A stretch of DNA of 64,000 bases from Megaustenia siamemsis (lineage: Eukaryota > Mollusca > Gastropoda > Stylommatophora > Ariophantidae). Every line of letters begins with the position of its first letter. Within the stretch, counting starts at the first letter, position 1. The DNA lies in the NCBI GenBank assembly GCA_032433765.1, contig JAVIAB010000092.1:99153403-99217402 (forward strand). Reading direction: 5' to 3'. This document shows positions 45,793-57,659 of the stretch, in pieces. The notes beneath the pieces were generated by a model. The model did no database searches, had not been told where the DNA came from, and saw only the letters and a program-made list of their open reading frames with translations. A program made the translations under genes and the position numbers.

Positions 45793-45808
45793 CATTGGAA
45801 ATAGTACA

Positions 45809-45844
45809 CATTATATATATCTTGGTAGTAATAACGATCAGCAG
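45809..45844 (+). mobile_element. LINE B-like fragment (right of the array)
   Basis: Continues IYLGSNND of the LINE interrupted at 43126. It is followed by another insertion at about 45845. Confidence 0.7.
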
Positions 45845-45955
45845 TGATCTCTGCAATGTGTGCCATTTTGGCATGCAAGGTTTCTGTTTTTGATTGTGGT
45901 TCTGCCCTATGTGCCGTCTCCAACTCAAAAGGACAATAGATAGATAAATAGTAAT
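45845..45955 (+). mobile_element. 3'-tail fragment with (GATA)n end
   Basis: CAGTGATCTCTGCAATGTGT to GGACAATAGATAGATAAATA. It is flanked by AGTAATAACGATCA on the left and AGTAATATAGATCA on the right (two mismatches), an aged TSD. A second insertion in the same LINE. Confidence 0.75.
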
Positions 45956-46019
45956 ATAGATCAATAGCACAGAGAAACATTAAAAAGAACATTAAAATGA
46001 GAGGCAACAACAACTGGCA

Positions 46020-46200
46020 TCAGCTCCCTCATTGGGACTGAACAACCCGCCCAGAACAGAGAAGTGTGGGTAGACACAATGCAGGTCCTGTTCAAGGTCT
46101 AAGAGTTGAGAGGTCATCAGATACAAGAGTCTGGAATTTCTGCCCTATGTGCTGTCTTCAGCTCTAAAAGACAATAGATAGGTAGATGGATAAATCTCAT
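46020..46200 (+). mobile_element. LINE/SINE 3'-tail remnant
   Basis: GAACAGAGAAGTGTGGGTAG to CTAAAAGACAATAGATAGGT, ending in a GATA-type tail; similar to family T bodies and to part of 7130-7320. Confidence 0.5.
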
Positions 46201-46214
46201 TAAATGTTTCTTGC

Positions 46215-46360
46215 TTTAGTCTATTTCATAGATGGATGGATGGATGGGTGAATGGGGTGGGTAGGTAGTAGGTAGGTAGGTAGACAGACAAATAGACAGG
46301 CAGACAAACATACATACATATATACAGACAGATAGGCAATCAGACAGACAGATAGATTAA
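46215..46360 (+). repeat. Compound microsatellite
   Basis: Successive ATGG, GTAG, ACAG, ACAT and GACA tetranucleotide runs, an expanded retroelement tail by position. Confidence 0.85.
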
Positions 46361-46389
46361 GATGGTGAAATAGAGAAAGAGATCAACAT

Positions 46390-46590
46390 AGGAAATTGAG
46401 GGTAAACTAAATGCTTTTGAAGACAAATGCCTCAGAAAATTACTTTGTGTACAATGGAATAAATTCAAGACTAATATTAAAATAAGATAAATGGCCATGC
46501 AACCAACAATCTCATCTACAGTTAGGAAAAGAAGATGGATATGTGTCAGACATGTGTTTCACAGGACAGTGAATACATTCTGTTTAGATG
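46390..46590 (+). mobile_element. LINE B thumb fragment
   Basis: Encodes KLNAFEDKCLRKLLCVQWNK and RKRRWICVRHVFHRTVN, the block after the thumb in LINE B (KLNAFENKCLRKILGI). Probably the same element as 42765-43126 and 45809-45844. Confidence 0.75.
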
Positions 46591-47367
46591 ATTATTAGAA
46601 TAGCTAGATAGAAAAGACCTACTGTGTTCCTTTATTCAAAGATAGATGATTAGTCAATAATGGTTTGTTGTGATTGGAACAAGATGTTTATTTAATGTTT
46701 TAAAGAACTTTATTTTTGGCCTGACAATTAAACAGCCAATGCTTCAATTCAAGCACAAGTCTCGTGTCCTTAAATTGTTGTATCAATTATTTGCATCCTG
46801 TTAACTAAATATGTATCAGATCTCCCAAACCATCAGTCCAGGAAGCTGAATCGAAATAGTGAGCTGTTCATGAGAACAAACCCATTTCATTGACAACTAT
46901 CCATTAATAACTAAGTTTGACAATTATCCATTAAACAATCATTATTATACAATCACAAAAAAACAGCCCAAGCTTAGGTACTCTGACAAGAAGGTGTTCA
47001 TGAATTAATCCTGGGTTGTAATATGGGGAGATGAATTTTGACTTAGTCATTAACTATATTCTGATGAAATGGTTGTGTATATTAAATAGAGAAGGAAATC
47101 AAGTACTTTTGTTAATTATATTTCCCCTCTGAAGATATCTACTGCAAATATATGATTTTACGACAAACAAATATTATTTTTATTTTGTGCAATATTTATT
47201 TTTTAATTTATATAGGATATGATTTGCTTTATTTAAAAACATAATTTTTACAGAATTATTACATTGGTAACATCAGTTTTCACAAATCTAAGTGAGATAA
47301 TTCAGCTCAAACCAGAAAATAATCAGGAAAGGAAAAAGTTAATTTCTTATCTGTCATTTCACCTAAC
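46591..47367. other. Intron 3 sequence, no gene seen
   Basis: AT-rich intronic DNA with no recognised repeat, immediately downstream of exon 3 on the minus strand. Confidence 0.5.
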
Positions 47368-47655
47368 CTGCATCATGCCATTAAGTTCTTGCTGTGGCTG
47401 GTCGCTGATAATGTCTGGTAGAAGTCTTGTGTTGCTTATACCTTGTTCAGCAAACTGCTGTACAACTCTCAAAACAAAAGTATTCAAACTTTTGTCATCA
47501 ATGATAGAAGTGACATTGTACTCGTTAAAGAAATCATTTAAGCTGCTCTCGTTATTATATGAATATTCCTCATTTCTGGATTTAGATATTTTCTTCATAT
47601 TAACTGCCAAAACTTTAGTTTCATTCTCAGAAAACAGTTGTTTAAACTGTCCAAT
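47368..47655 (-). CDS. Host gene exon 3 (288 nt, 96 codons)
   Basis: This is the longest exon of the gene. The acceptor is GTATCTTTGCAG| and the donor is ATGCAG|GTTAGG; both ends are in phase 0. It runs from IGQFKQLFSENETK to QQELNGMMQ. The middle is acidic and Ser/Asn-rich (SRNEEYSYNNESSLND), followed by helix-forming sequence (SLNTFVLRVVQQFAEQGI). No known domain is recognised. It sits in about 1 kb free of recognisable repeats. Confidence 0.75.
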
Positions 47656-47984
47656 CTGCAAAGATACAACATTGAATGGTTAATAAAATCTTCTTCTTCT
47701 CTGTAAATTGTTGAAGGTAACTGAATAATTTCAAAGAAAGTATTTGTCAGCTCAAGGCTGGTGACAGGTCATATATGTCTCAGTTTTGCAAAAAATGTAT
47801 AATCACATGTAAAATCATGTATATTTATTGTTGGTGGTTGTTGTTGTTAACGGATCTAGAAGCCTGTGAGCTGACGCCTTTCGGCCCATTGTTGGTGGTC
47901 AGTTGCATAACTATGTTTTTGCACAAGCTGAGAATTATTGAATAAGTATAAATATTGAATACATGAAAAATGAGTCAGACAAGG

Positions 47985-48860
47985 CCATGTTCTGTCACCA
48001 GATTTGTTTTCACTTTACAGATGAGGTTAACAGTAGACAAAAAAGGAATTGAAGTCAACGGTCACAACATAAATAATTTGCGATAAGCAGATGACACAGT
48101 TTTAATAGCAGAGACAGAATGAACTACAAGAAATGATAGATATAATAGGAAAATAAAGCAACAAGAAAGGTCTCAGTCTGAATAGTAAGAAAACAGAAGT
48201 AATGGTTATAATGAAGAAACAATCATAACCATCATGCAGCACAAAAATAAATCTAAAATAGTGCAATGCGTTAAATACTTGGGCACAATAATAACATCAG
48301 ATGGAAGATGCACCACAGAAATAAAAAGCAGAATAGCTCAGGCATTTAATTCAATTTCAGAAAATGAAAAACATCTTATGTAACAAATCTATGTCAACAG
48401 ATGTGAATAAGAGAGTTCATTTGTGCTATATAGAGCCAATTCTAACTTTTGGAAGCAAATGATGGACAGTTGACAAACAAATGAAAAGATGATTAGAGGC
48501 CACAGAAATGGGATTTCTCAGAAGAATGTTAACAGTTCACTGGACAGCTAAAAAGACCAATGAAGAAACTCTCAAAAAGATCACCACAAAAAGGGAGCTC
48601 TTAAAAAAAAACATTAGAAAGAAACAATCAACATTTTTCGGACACATCTTGAGAAGAGGAAAGTTGGAATACTTCGTTACAACTGGAAAAATACAGGGAA
48701 AGAGAGATTGCATGTAACAAAGAAAGAAGTTACTAGAGGTAGCTTGGTGTTACAACATGAAAAACAATCAACAACAGAATTGATATGATGCATTGTGGAA
48801 GGACATTGATCATCTACATCAACTAGTATGGCACATGAAGATGATAATTATTAGAGTGGT
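47985..48860 (+). mobile_element. LINE C-like RT and thumb, decayed
   Basis: Encodes NNLR*ADDTVLIAETE with a stop in the active-site block, KKGLSLNSKKTEVMV, KYLGTIITSDGRCTTEIKSR, and LRRMLTVHWTAKKTNEETLK. It ends GGCACATGAAGATGATAATT. The plus-strand counterpart of the element at 61625-63250. Confidence 0.8.
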
Positions 48861-48985
48861 TAGCAGTTATCTTAGTTGATTCCATAATCAGAGGGGAAAA
48901 GTGGCTGCCAACTTGAGATATAATGACAAACTCTCAGTTAGCAATCATTATCTAGGAATAGCATTGTGAGGTCTGTGCTAGAGGG

Positions 48986-49075
48986 GAATTAATCTTGAAA
49001 GTGATGGCTATCATTGTAAATGGTGAGAAAGATGCAGTTAAAATATAAAGTGACTGGTCTTTTAAATAAGATTTG
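48986..49075 (+). pseudogene. Degenerate copy of the exon-like segment at 54765
   Basis: AATCTTGAAAGTGATGGCTA and GGTGAGAAAGATGCAGTTAAA parallel AATCTTGAATGTGATCAGCT and GGTGAGAATGATGCAGCTAAA at 54773-54834. The frame is broken here. It may be a dead exon duplicate or a shared repeat. Confidence 0.35.
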
Positions 49076-49854
49076 AAATCAGGATGGAGATTTTCTGTTA
49101 GAATGAGAGGTAAACTCAAATTCTGAAGAAAGTGGAGACTATTTTCTAACATGAGAGCAAGCAAGAGAGTAATGGTTGAGATAGTGCCACCAACAGCTAA
49201 CTTCAAGAGTCAGTTATTTTTCTGACTCATACTCATAAGCTAGAAAAATGATAGATTTGTTATAACTAGATAAGAAGGACACTTAGATGCCTCTGACCTT
49301 GGAGAACTTATGTATACCTGTTGTTTTTGTCAATGAGATTACATAGCTCATTACATATTTTTGTTTGGTTTCTTCTCATATAGCTTCATTTGGTATAAAG
49401 TCTCTATAATTTATATTTAAGAGTCTTCAGAAACATTTATTTTCAAAGGCAGTCTCTTTCCTAGAGCTTGAATGGAAAAAGCAATGAACATCTAAACAAA
49501 AGGACTTTGCTATGCTGTTAGTACTTATTTCCATTATACAGGGCTTCCAGTTCCAAGATGGTGGAATAGAGTTCGCGTTCCATTGACTGCTGCAGAATTT
49601 GCATTTGAAGACAAATTAACTTCCGCTCTCCAATGTAGATCGCTGTATTAAAGTGAGCTGGATGATCCACTTAAAGGATTCGCCCCAGTGCTGCAGTCAG
49701 TGCATCTGGCCTATGGTCTTTTTTTGCAGGTCAGGTGGTGTGAATGTGACTTTTCCCAGTCACGAAGCCAACCTGTCTGCTCTTTCATTTCCCCATACTC
49801 CTGCATGTTTCTTTACCATCATTTTCAAGTATGCTTGATAAAATACCTGTTAGG

Positions 49855-50274
49855 TGATCATGCCTCTCTACATCTTTCTGTCTCCACAGCTTTTTATCAA
49901 TTCTGTTGTTGACTTTCTACCAAATCATTCTCTTAAATTGACATGTATATTTCTCTATCATTTATTCTTTCAATTTTCCAGTTGTCACAATATATTTCAG
50001 CTGTTCTCTTCTCATTACATAACCAAAAATTTATGATTTCTTCCTTCTAATGTTGGAAATTAGCTCGCTCTCTACTTTAAGCTTTCTCTCTACTTTAGTC
50101 ACCTTTATAACATTCTCATTATTCTTCTGTCCATTGTATTCTTATTATTTAATATTTATGTAGCCCCCAAAGATGTTCTTGTCTGCTGTCCTTTTGTCCA
50201 GGATTCATAGCCATACATTATGACTAGATCCACATAACGCTGAAAAACTCTTTTATTTTCATTTCTATTCTGCA
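49855..50274 (-). mobile_element. LINE C fragment, left part
   Basis: A diverged minus-strand 3' portion aligned with 9330-9750. It is interrupted by LINE A at 50275 and resumes at 51434. Confidence 0.7.
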
Positions 50275-51425
50275 TAAAGAAGCCATATTCAGCATGTGGA
50301 CATTGATTGAAAAGTACATAGAAGTAAACAAACCAATATATGTCTGCTTCATAGACTACACCAAAGCATTTGATAGAATACACCATGAGCAACTTATAGA
50401 CTGCCTAAAAGATGTAAATCTGGATGACACAGACATATGACTGATATGTAATTTGTATTGGGAGCAAACAACAATAATAAAATATAACAAGGAGAACTCT
50501 ACACCCATTGATATAAAAAGAGGAGTAAGATAAGGATGCATTCTATCACCAAGCTCGTTCAATTTATACACTGAGCAAATCTTTAAAAACATCTCAGAGA
50601 TACCAGGCCTAAACATTAATGGAAAGATCATCAATAACCTAAGATATACTGATGATACTGTTCTACTAGCAGAAAATCCTAAAGACCTACAACAATTGCT
50701 TAATGTAATAAACATGACAAGCAAAAAATATGGACTAGATATGAATATAAAAAAGACTAAAACTATGATCATAAACAAAGAAAATTCTCAAAACCTACAA
50801 TTAAATATCAAAGTTGAAGGAATACATCTAGAGACAGTCCAGAGCTACAACTACCTGGGACATACTATAACCAGTGATGGAAAATGTACAACTGAAATAA
50901 ATAAAAGATTAGGAATGGCAAAAAATAATTTCAATGCCATGAAAAATATACTAACATCAAAACAAATAACACCAGGGCTGAAACTAAGAATAGCAAAATG
51001 TTACATCTTCTCAATACTCCTGTATGGTGCAGAAACATGGACATTAGACCAGAAAACAGAACAGAAAATTGAAGCCTTTGAAATGTGGATTTATAGTAGA
51101 ATAGGTAGAATTGGATGGAAAGAAAGAAAACAAATGAAGAAGTTTTAAAACAACTAAAATGAAAAAAGAACTACTAAACACAATTAGAGCAAATGAAATT
51201 TTTTGGTCATGTTAAAAGACGCAACAGTCTAATAAAAGTAACATTAGAAGGGAAAATACAAGGCAAAAGAGGCAGAGGCAGACCAAGACTAACATGGACG
51301 AGTAACATCAAAAGATGGACAAGTCAGCCTATGGCAATCTGCACCATCAAAGCAAGAGACAGAGTGGAATGGCGCTCCATGGTAGTCAACCTTCGATGCG
51401 GAGAGGGCACTCGATGATGATGATG
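50275..51425 (+). mobile_element. LINE family A, 5'-truncated (1151 bp), nested in LINE C
   Basis: Encodes CFIDYTKAFDRIHHEQLIDC near 50350, a degraded RGVRxGC near 50520 and LRYTDDTVLLAENPKDL near 50640 (YADD changed to YTDD). The frame KTKTMIINKENSQ to YGAETWTLDQK runs 50696-51148, then GRGRPRLTW. The (GAT)n tail ends at about 51425. The TSD is ATTCTGCA at 50267-50274 and 51426-51433. Confidence 0.88.
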
Positions 51426-51433
51426 ATTCTGCA

Positions 51434-51640
51434 CCTCATCTTTTTTATATATCTGCCATCCTAGGTTAACATTATTTCTAGGTATTTAAATTCACTGACC
51501 TGTTTTAATGGTGTTACATTTACTTTAATTGAATATATAGGGGATGTCTCTTTCATTGTTGCAGAAAATAACTTTTGTTCCTTTGCTGAGGCTAAAGCCT
51601 TTATTTTGACTTTTCGTCACTATAACTTTGAATAACGACT
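51434..51640 (-). mobile_element. LINE C fragment, right part
   Basis: Continues the LINE C broken at 50274 (GCCATCCTAGGTTAACATTA aligned with 11334-11355) and ends near 51640. Confidence 0.65.
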
Positions 51641-51739
51641 GTCTTCTCATGTTCGTTTGAAATTGCTTACTGCATTTGTGCACTTAAATACATACAATTT
51701 TATAATTAAAACATTAATTTATTATCAACAGCACGTTAT

Positions 51740-52645
51740 ATGGAATATTATATCTCTGCTCAAGCAGAATTGCAGCTTCTACAGACTGACATTACAGCTA
51801 AAGAGCAAACAACTACTGACACTTGATTAATAGATAGATTAGTACCTACGTCATTCTAGGGGACTTTCTCGTATATTGTCACACTCAACAGGAAAAGTAG
51901 GGAACAGAACCCGGTCATGGTTAATGCCGAGGTCAACGGTCTCATCTGTGATAACACCGATGAGAAAGATGCAGTTATCTATACAGACGGATCTGTAATA
52001 CAACACCCAAGAAGTGCATGGGCATTTACAGCACGCTTGGCAGGCAGAATAGTCAAGGAAGACAGTGGTGTATACGTCATGACCATGAGTAGCATGACAA
52101 TGGAGGCGATGACAGTGACCAAGGCATTCAAATGGTTAGAGTCACAAGACTACACCCACGCATGTATACTGAGTGATTCGATGAGCATGATTAAAAAAGT
52201 GGAGGCGGGCTCTGTACACATGCAATGGGTAGAGTCGTTGCAGAAATCCAAAATACGTAAGGTCACCTTTGTCTTTGTCCCTGGACATGCGGGAGTACAG
52301 GGAAATGAAAGAGCGGACAGGTTGGCTAGCTGCGCTGTCGTTGAGGATGGGCAACCAATGGATTGGCGGACATCATCAATGCCCTCCGAGATGTGGGAAG
52401 AGCACAGGACTTCGACAAACATAGATCCACGTCACTTCTTCGGATGATGGAAATGGGAGTTATTATGGGCACAGCCAGAAATGAGAAACTTAGTGGCCGT
52501 GTAAGAAGACTTATCAACCAACATAGAACTGGAGTCGTCAGTCACTGGACACTGAGGGAATTGCTGAGGAGGGCATCTGAGCACCTATGGACATGTTCGG
52601 AGTGCAATGATGATTTCCCGAAAATAACTCAATAATAGATAGATA
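51740..52645 (+). mobile_element. RNase H-bearing LINE 3' end with (GATA) tail
   Basis: The frame 51917-52447 encodes a complete-looking RNase H: VIYTDGSV (Asp), MTMEAMTVTKAF (Glu), CILSDSMSMIKK (Asp), PGHAGVQGNERADRLAS (His, Asp). One base is missing near 52365 compared with 21852 (GATCGGGCAGAC against GATTGGCGGAC). The C-terminal part therefore continues in another frame (ADIINALRDVGRAQDF to CSECNDDFPKITQ). It ends ATAATAGATAGATA. RT is absent through truncation; the frame upstream has stops. Confidence 0.85.
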
Positions 52646-52737
52646 TTTAAATTGTTACATTTTAAATTTAAAATGTTCTATATAACAATCTTGAGAAAAC
52701 AGCATTTACTGGAGCAGCTTAAATACTGTGAGCTAAC

Positions 52738-52823
52738 CTTGGTCCAAAGTTTGTGGCATCTGTGAATGATTGTGAAAGGACAGTTTTCAAAAGCTTCTTT
52801 GAAACACCTGGCGAATGTTCCAG
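52738..52823 (-). CDS. Host gene exon 2 (86 nt)
   Basis: The acceptor is TTGTTCTCTAG| and the donor is AAG|GTTAGC. Read in the phase set by exon 1 it encodes 28 residues (GTFARCFKEAFENCPFTIIH, then RCHKLWTK). It ends in phase 0, as exon 3 requires. A second open frame exists in this short exon (LEHSPGVSKKLLK...), but it would leave phase 2 and not fit exon 3. The exon lies just beyond the 3' tail of an RNase H-bearing LINE. Confidence 0.7.
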
Positions 52824-53142
52824 CTAGAGAACAAGAAAGTAAATCAACATTCTAAATGTATTCAAAGAATAATTTAATGAGAACGATTAAACTATTATAA
52901 CTGAAATTTGTATAACTTTTATTAACTTTCAGTATGTAAGGTTTTTGTCAATGCAGCAGTACAGACTACAGAGAAAAAATTTCTCATAGATCTAATTATT
53001 TTAAATATTAATCTAGATTCTTTATCTTTATTTAATTTATAACATATTGTATATTAATTGTTTGATAATTAAACAAAGAATTTTATTTCAATAATGAAAT
53101 GGTAAATAGATGAATATATATATATATATATATATATAAAAG

Positions 53143-53414
53143 CTAGCCCTCATGTGGGAAACAACAAGTAAGAGGAAAAGAGGCCAACCCAGAGAGACAC
53201 TGAGAAGAACATTGACCAGAGAGGCAAGAGCAGCAGGAGTCAGTTCCCTCAATGAGATAGAGTTGCTTGCACACAACAGAGACAGATGGTGAGATTTGAT
53301 AAAAGATCTTCACAGGGATTGAAAACTGCTAGAATAAAATTTAGATAAGAGAAAGAGTATCTGGGTCTGTGCCCTATGGGCCGGCTACGGCTCAAAAGGT
53401 CAAAAGATGGATTT
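53143..53414 (+). mobile_element. LINE B 3' end
   Basis: Plus-strand match to the last coding part of LINE B (TTGACCAGAGAGGCAAGAGC, TGAGATAGAGTTGCTTGCAC) and its 3' UTR (TGCCCTATGGGCCGGCTACG). An (AT)n run at 53113-53140 lies at the truncated 5' border. Confidence 0.85.
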
Positions 53415-54764
53415 AGAAAAGATAGCAAACATAGATTCAGTAGATAAGATCAAACATCTCACCAAGAATGGAGATGGATGGTGAAAAACACTATGAGCCC
53501 TATGTGATATCTGGTGGTGTGAGAAGGATCAAAACAAGATCTGTAAAAAGATTCTACAAGACATGTAGAAAAAAAAAAGAGCGATACATGACCAAAACCC
53601 CCAAAATGAAAATGTAAATTGAGACCTTAATTGTCAACCTATCATCATAAATATTAGGTCAAAGTAATCCAATATGAAGTATTTTGCAAAAAAAAAACAA
53701 TTAGCAATAACTCTTCAAGCAGTCTTGAAAGTTCCATTGATGTAGCATAAAAATAACTTATTTTTTGTCATCAACAATCACAAGGTATTGATTTCCTCTT
53801 CACTGTAATTAATTTTATTGATTTTTGGTTACAAGTATCCAACATGAGACTATTTTTTTTTCTAACTCCGGATCGATACCACTTGAACTTAAATAAACAG
53901 CTCCGTTGTTGCTGAGATATTGTCATTATTTGAAACATTTAAAAAGAAGTTAATTTACTGGCCTTTTTAGCCATCACCAATTGAATTCTAGCATTAAAAT
54001 ACAATACTAATCAATGACATTTCAATCAGCTGATTTTTGTCAGCAATAAGCACTACTACAGTGACATAGACATTGTCAATATGGACTTCACCAAAATAAG
54101 AGTGACACAGGGTGCAGTGTAATGTATGGAAAGAGTTATAATAAGCTTACAGAAAAAAGAAATATTTGACAAACACTCTAAACACAATATTAAGAAAGCA
54201 TGTGAGTGAAGTCATAACTTGTCATGCTCCAAACTAGGAGAGAGCAAGGTGAAACCAGTTTTTTTTAAAAAGTTGTATCTATGTAGGGATGAAACAAAAC
54301 TCAGACCCAAACAACTTGTGGTCGACTGTGGCCTTTATTCTCCAGTCCTATAAGTCTCCCTAGAAGACCACATAAATGGAATAATGCAGTAAAAATATTT
54401 TTTTTTCTGAATATAATAGTTTTTAAATGTTTTACAAAATATTTGTCCTAGTATTTAAGTTTCATTGATTTTAGAGTACTGGTGTAAGACTTTTAAATTA
54501 ATAGTTTCAGGAATATGCAATAAAGCTATTTCTCTGTTAAATGACTGTTTATTTAAATAATGTTTGTATGAATTTAACTTGTATACTACTTGAAATCCTA
54601 TTCATTAAACAGCAATAAGCAATGATTTTTTTTGCAAGAAAATTTTGTTTAAATTACAACTTTTAATTTAAAAAATAGTAGTTTAGAAAAAAACAAAATT
54701 TCACACGCTAAATAACTTTATATATTGACAGTTTTGTATACAAAAAGAAAAATATTTATTACAG
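53415..54764. other. Intron 1 sequence, no gene seen
   Basis: AT-rich, with poly-A and poly-T patches. No repeat family or exon recognised. Confidence 0.5.
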
Positions 54765-54893
54765 GGTAGAAAGAATCTTGAATGTGATCAGCTGACCATC
54801 ATTGAAAGTGGTGAGAATGATGCAGCTAAAATAACTAGTCTGTCAGTCTCATTTCAGCCTGATACTCTGTTCCAACCAGCAAAACAAAAACAG
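54765..54893 (+). CDS. Candidate plus-strand exon (129 nt), function unknown
   Basis: An acceptor TTTATTACAG| and a donor AAACAG|GTATCTG bound 43 open codons in phase 0 (GRKNLECDQLTIIESGENDA, then AKITSLSVSFQPDTLFQPAK and QKQ). The Cys-Asp-x-Leu-x-Ile pattern faintly recalls a CUB domain, which is weak evidence. It lies inside intron 1 of the minus-strand gene; no partner exon was found, and a decayed relative is at 48986. It may be an isolated pseudo-exon. Confidence 0.3.
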
Positions 54894-55290
54894 GTATCTG
54901 ACTCACTGAGTGGAAAAGGTTTTTTTAGTGACGTGCCTTCAAAATCTGTAACCTGACACAGTAAAGTTTAATATTTTACCCTTGTGTGATATATGTTATG
55001 GGGCACCATTTATAACTTTTGTACTAATGACAAAAAACACTTTTTGACCCATTAACTATTTTAACCAATGTATTATTGTTTTTCTATATAACAGCATCTT
55101 ACTTGTTGATGTAGCTGATTATATCTCTCCACAACTTTCTGTCTCTGCAGTTGCCTATCTCTTCTGTTGTCTTCCTACCTTGCCTCATCCATCTTCAACT
55201 GTTTGGTATATTATCTCTACTTCCCTTATCTCTACTTCCCTTATCTCTATCAGCAAGAGCAAATAGTACTAAACCACTGTTTACTATTAC

Positions 55291-55620
55291 TGACAACTCT
55301 TTTCTGATAATACGCCTACTGTAAAATCTCAGCATAATTCACAAACTTGATATTACTGACAACTCTTTTCTGATAATACGCCTACTGTAAAATCTCAGCA
55401 TAATTCACAAACTTGATATTACTGACAACTCTTTTCTGATAATACGCCTACTGTAAAATCTCAGCATAATTCACAAACTTGATATTACTGACAACTCTTT
55501 TCTGATAATACGCCTACTGTAAAATCTCAGCATAATTCACAAACTTGATATAACTGACAACTCTTTTCTGATAATACGCCTACTGTAAAATCTCAGCATA
55601 ATTCACAAACTTGATATAAC
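55291..55620 (+). repeat. 66-bp minisatellite, five units
   Basis: Units start at 55291, 55357, 55423, 55489 and 55555 (TGACAACTCTTTTCTGATAA, then TACGCCTACTGTAAAATCTC). Almost no differences between units, so recent. Located in intron 1. Confidence 0.95.
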
Positions 55621-55789
55621 TGATGCCTCTGAGGTATTTTTGATAAGTTGGTGGCTAAAATGTTACTTTCTGAGATTTTGTTCAGGCAGTGACATACAGC
55701 TTGCTCTGTTCTCTGTTGAAGTTCTAACAGTGGTTCATTTATAATGGTCAACTTGAACATGAGACCTACATCTCTGATAGGACTAGGTA

Positions 55790-57060
55790 CTCAATTTGCT
55801 ATATTTAGGGGCCTTCTTCTTTCCTTCTTCATTTGTCTTTCAACATCAAGGGAAGACAAAGTTTGCAGTCATTTGCTCTTCTGTTAGTCTCTCCTAAAGT
55901 CATATTTCAAATATCCCATCAATCCATCTTTTTTCGGGTCTGTCCTTGGGTCCAGTGTTTTTATACCATTTGTTGAAGGCTTGTTGTGCTGTATTTTGAT
56001 CTCCTGTTTTATCACATAGCCAGACCATTTTATCTTTTGTTTCGTTATGTATATAAATTGATATATGAATTATTTCTAGCTTTTTTTCTCAGTTCTTTAT
56101 TTCTAATCTTATCTTTCATGCTGTTAGTGTCTAACACATTTAATTTTGATGGTGGTTATTTTCTTATTGTTCCTGAGTCCAGCATTCACTTCTAATATTG
56201 GTAGCAGATTTTGGACTGAAGATTTTGTTTCAGAGCGTCCATTTTCTAGAGTTCTACTTTGTGGGACAATAGTGGTGACATCCGTCCAATGATTTGACAG
56301 GCTTTGTTGCATCTTGAGTTTTTTATGCTGTTTGTGAATTATAATTTGTCACTAGACTTCTGAGGTATTAAAATTCTTTCACTTGTTTTAAGCGCCTCCA
56401 TCTATTGTTAAGTAGATGTTATGTTTTTCTTTTGTGATGTTCATAGCTTTTGTCTTGTTGGTGTTGAATTTCCAGTTGTATTAGGTACCTGTGCTGTTAA
56501 GTCAATATAAGTGTTTTTGTAGGTCTTCTAACTTCCATGTAGTAGTGCATGATCATATGAGATAGTACGCACCTTTGTATTACTCCTGTTCTGACTTCAA
56601 AGTGTGTTCCATATAGCCTGCTGCTGTTCTGACTGCTAGTTGATGCAGAGACTTTTACATTGGTTGGCTAGCTATTGACTTATCTCATATGCTATTGTCC
56701 TTTCTGTTTGTTATTTTAGAGTGAATAGTGTATCAGCACACCCTTTATTTTTTCAGAAACTCACTTGAGAGTTGTTGATCTATAACTAGTTCTATAATTG
56801 GTCAAGTCTTTTGTAAGTAATTTTGCCATACAATTTTCATACATGGCTGAGCAGGGAGAGTCCTCTTTATTGGTTTCATTTACTGTCCTTTTATATATGA
56901 TGATGATGGCCTGTTTCCTGTCTTCTGGAGCTTCCTGTTGCTGCCATGCTACATTGAATATTCTGTGTAATCACATAACTCCATTTCCCCTATAATTTCA
57001 AATGGTATATTGTCTATACCACGTTCTATCTTTATTGGTGCATTTTACTGCATTATTTAT
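55790..57060 (-). mobile_element. LINE RT fragment, old
   Basis: Minus-strand remnants of RT: KTYKNTYIDLTAQVPNTTG and PTRQKL around 56400-56520, and a block at 56880-56980 matching the LINE piece at 33120-33180. Frames are short. Exact ends uncertain. Confidence 0.55.
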
Positions 57061-57659
57061 TCATTTTTATTTTATCTTCACTTCTTTGTAATCAATAAAA
57101 AGTGAAAAAGAACTAGGATAGTTTTCTAATCACTAATCTGTTTATATTTTCTTCGTATGTCCACTACAGAGTTTTTTAAAAGCTTCATTTAACATTTGAA
57201 ATTGATCTGTACTCACTTTTTTGTAAGTTGTATTTTTACATAATTTTACTTTTAGTGAATGTACAAGTATGTGAGAAAAAAACAATAACATAGTTTTACA
57301 CTAAATGTGATCAGCACTTTATGTGTTCTTGGATTGAATGTGATAATAATTTCAACAGTTGCCATAAAGTACTTTTGCTAAATGTTAGTTTTGTTAACAC
57401 TAAGAACACAGTAGTTTTATGACACGGTAAACAAACAATAATATACTAAAACATTATGACTTTTTCTAGTCCAGTCTCGTCATATCAACATATTAGATGA
57501 TGTTGTAAGGAACTCCCTCTTTCTATTAAGTATTGGTTGTGTTGTATTGCACCGGTTACTTATAGTTCAGGTTGTTGAAGGATTAACAGAATATTGTACT
57601 GATATATAATTATTAATGATATGATGCTTACATCTTACACAAATGGGTCTGTTATTTTA
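57061..57659. other. Intron 1 sequence, no gene seen
   Basis: AT-rich sequence without recognisable features. Confidence 0.5.

Noticed and set aside
43005..45804. Many open frames of 60-124 codons on both strands (for example TGSIPLRTIYCSSFF repeats)
   Set aside because: They are the same 435-bp repeat read again and again in both directions; lengths change with 1-bp differences between units. No protein is implied.
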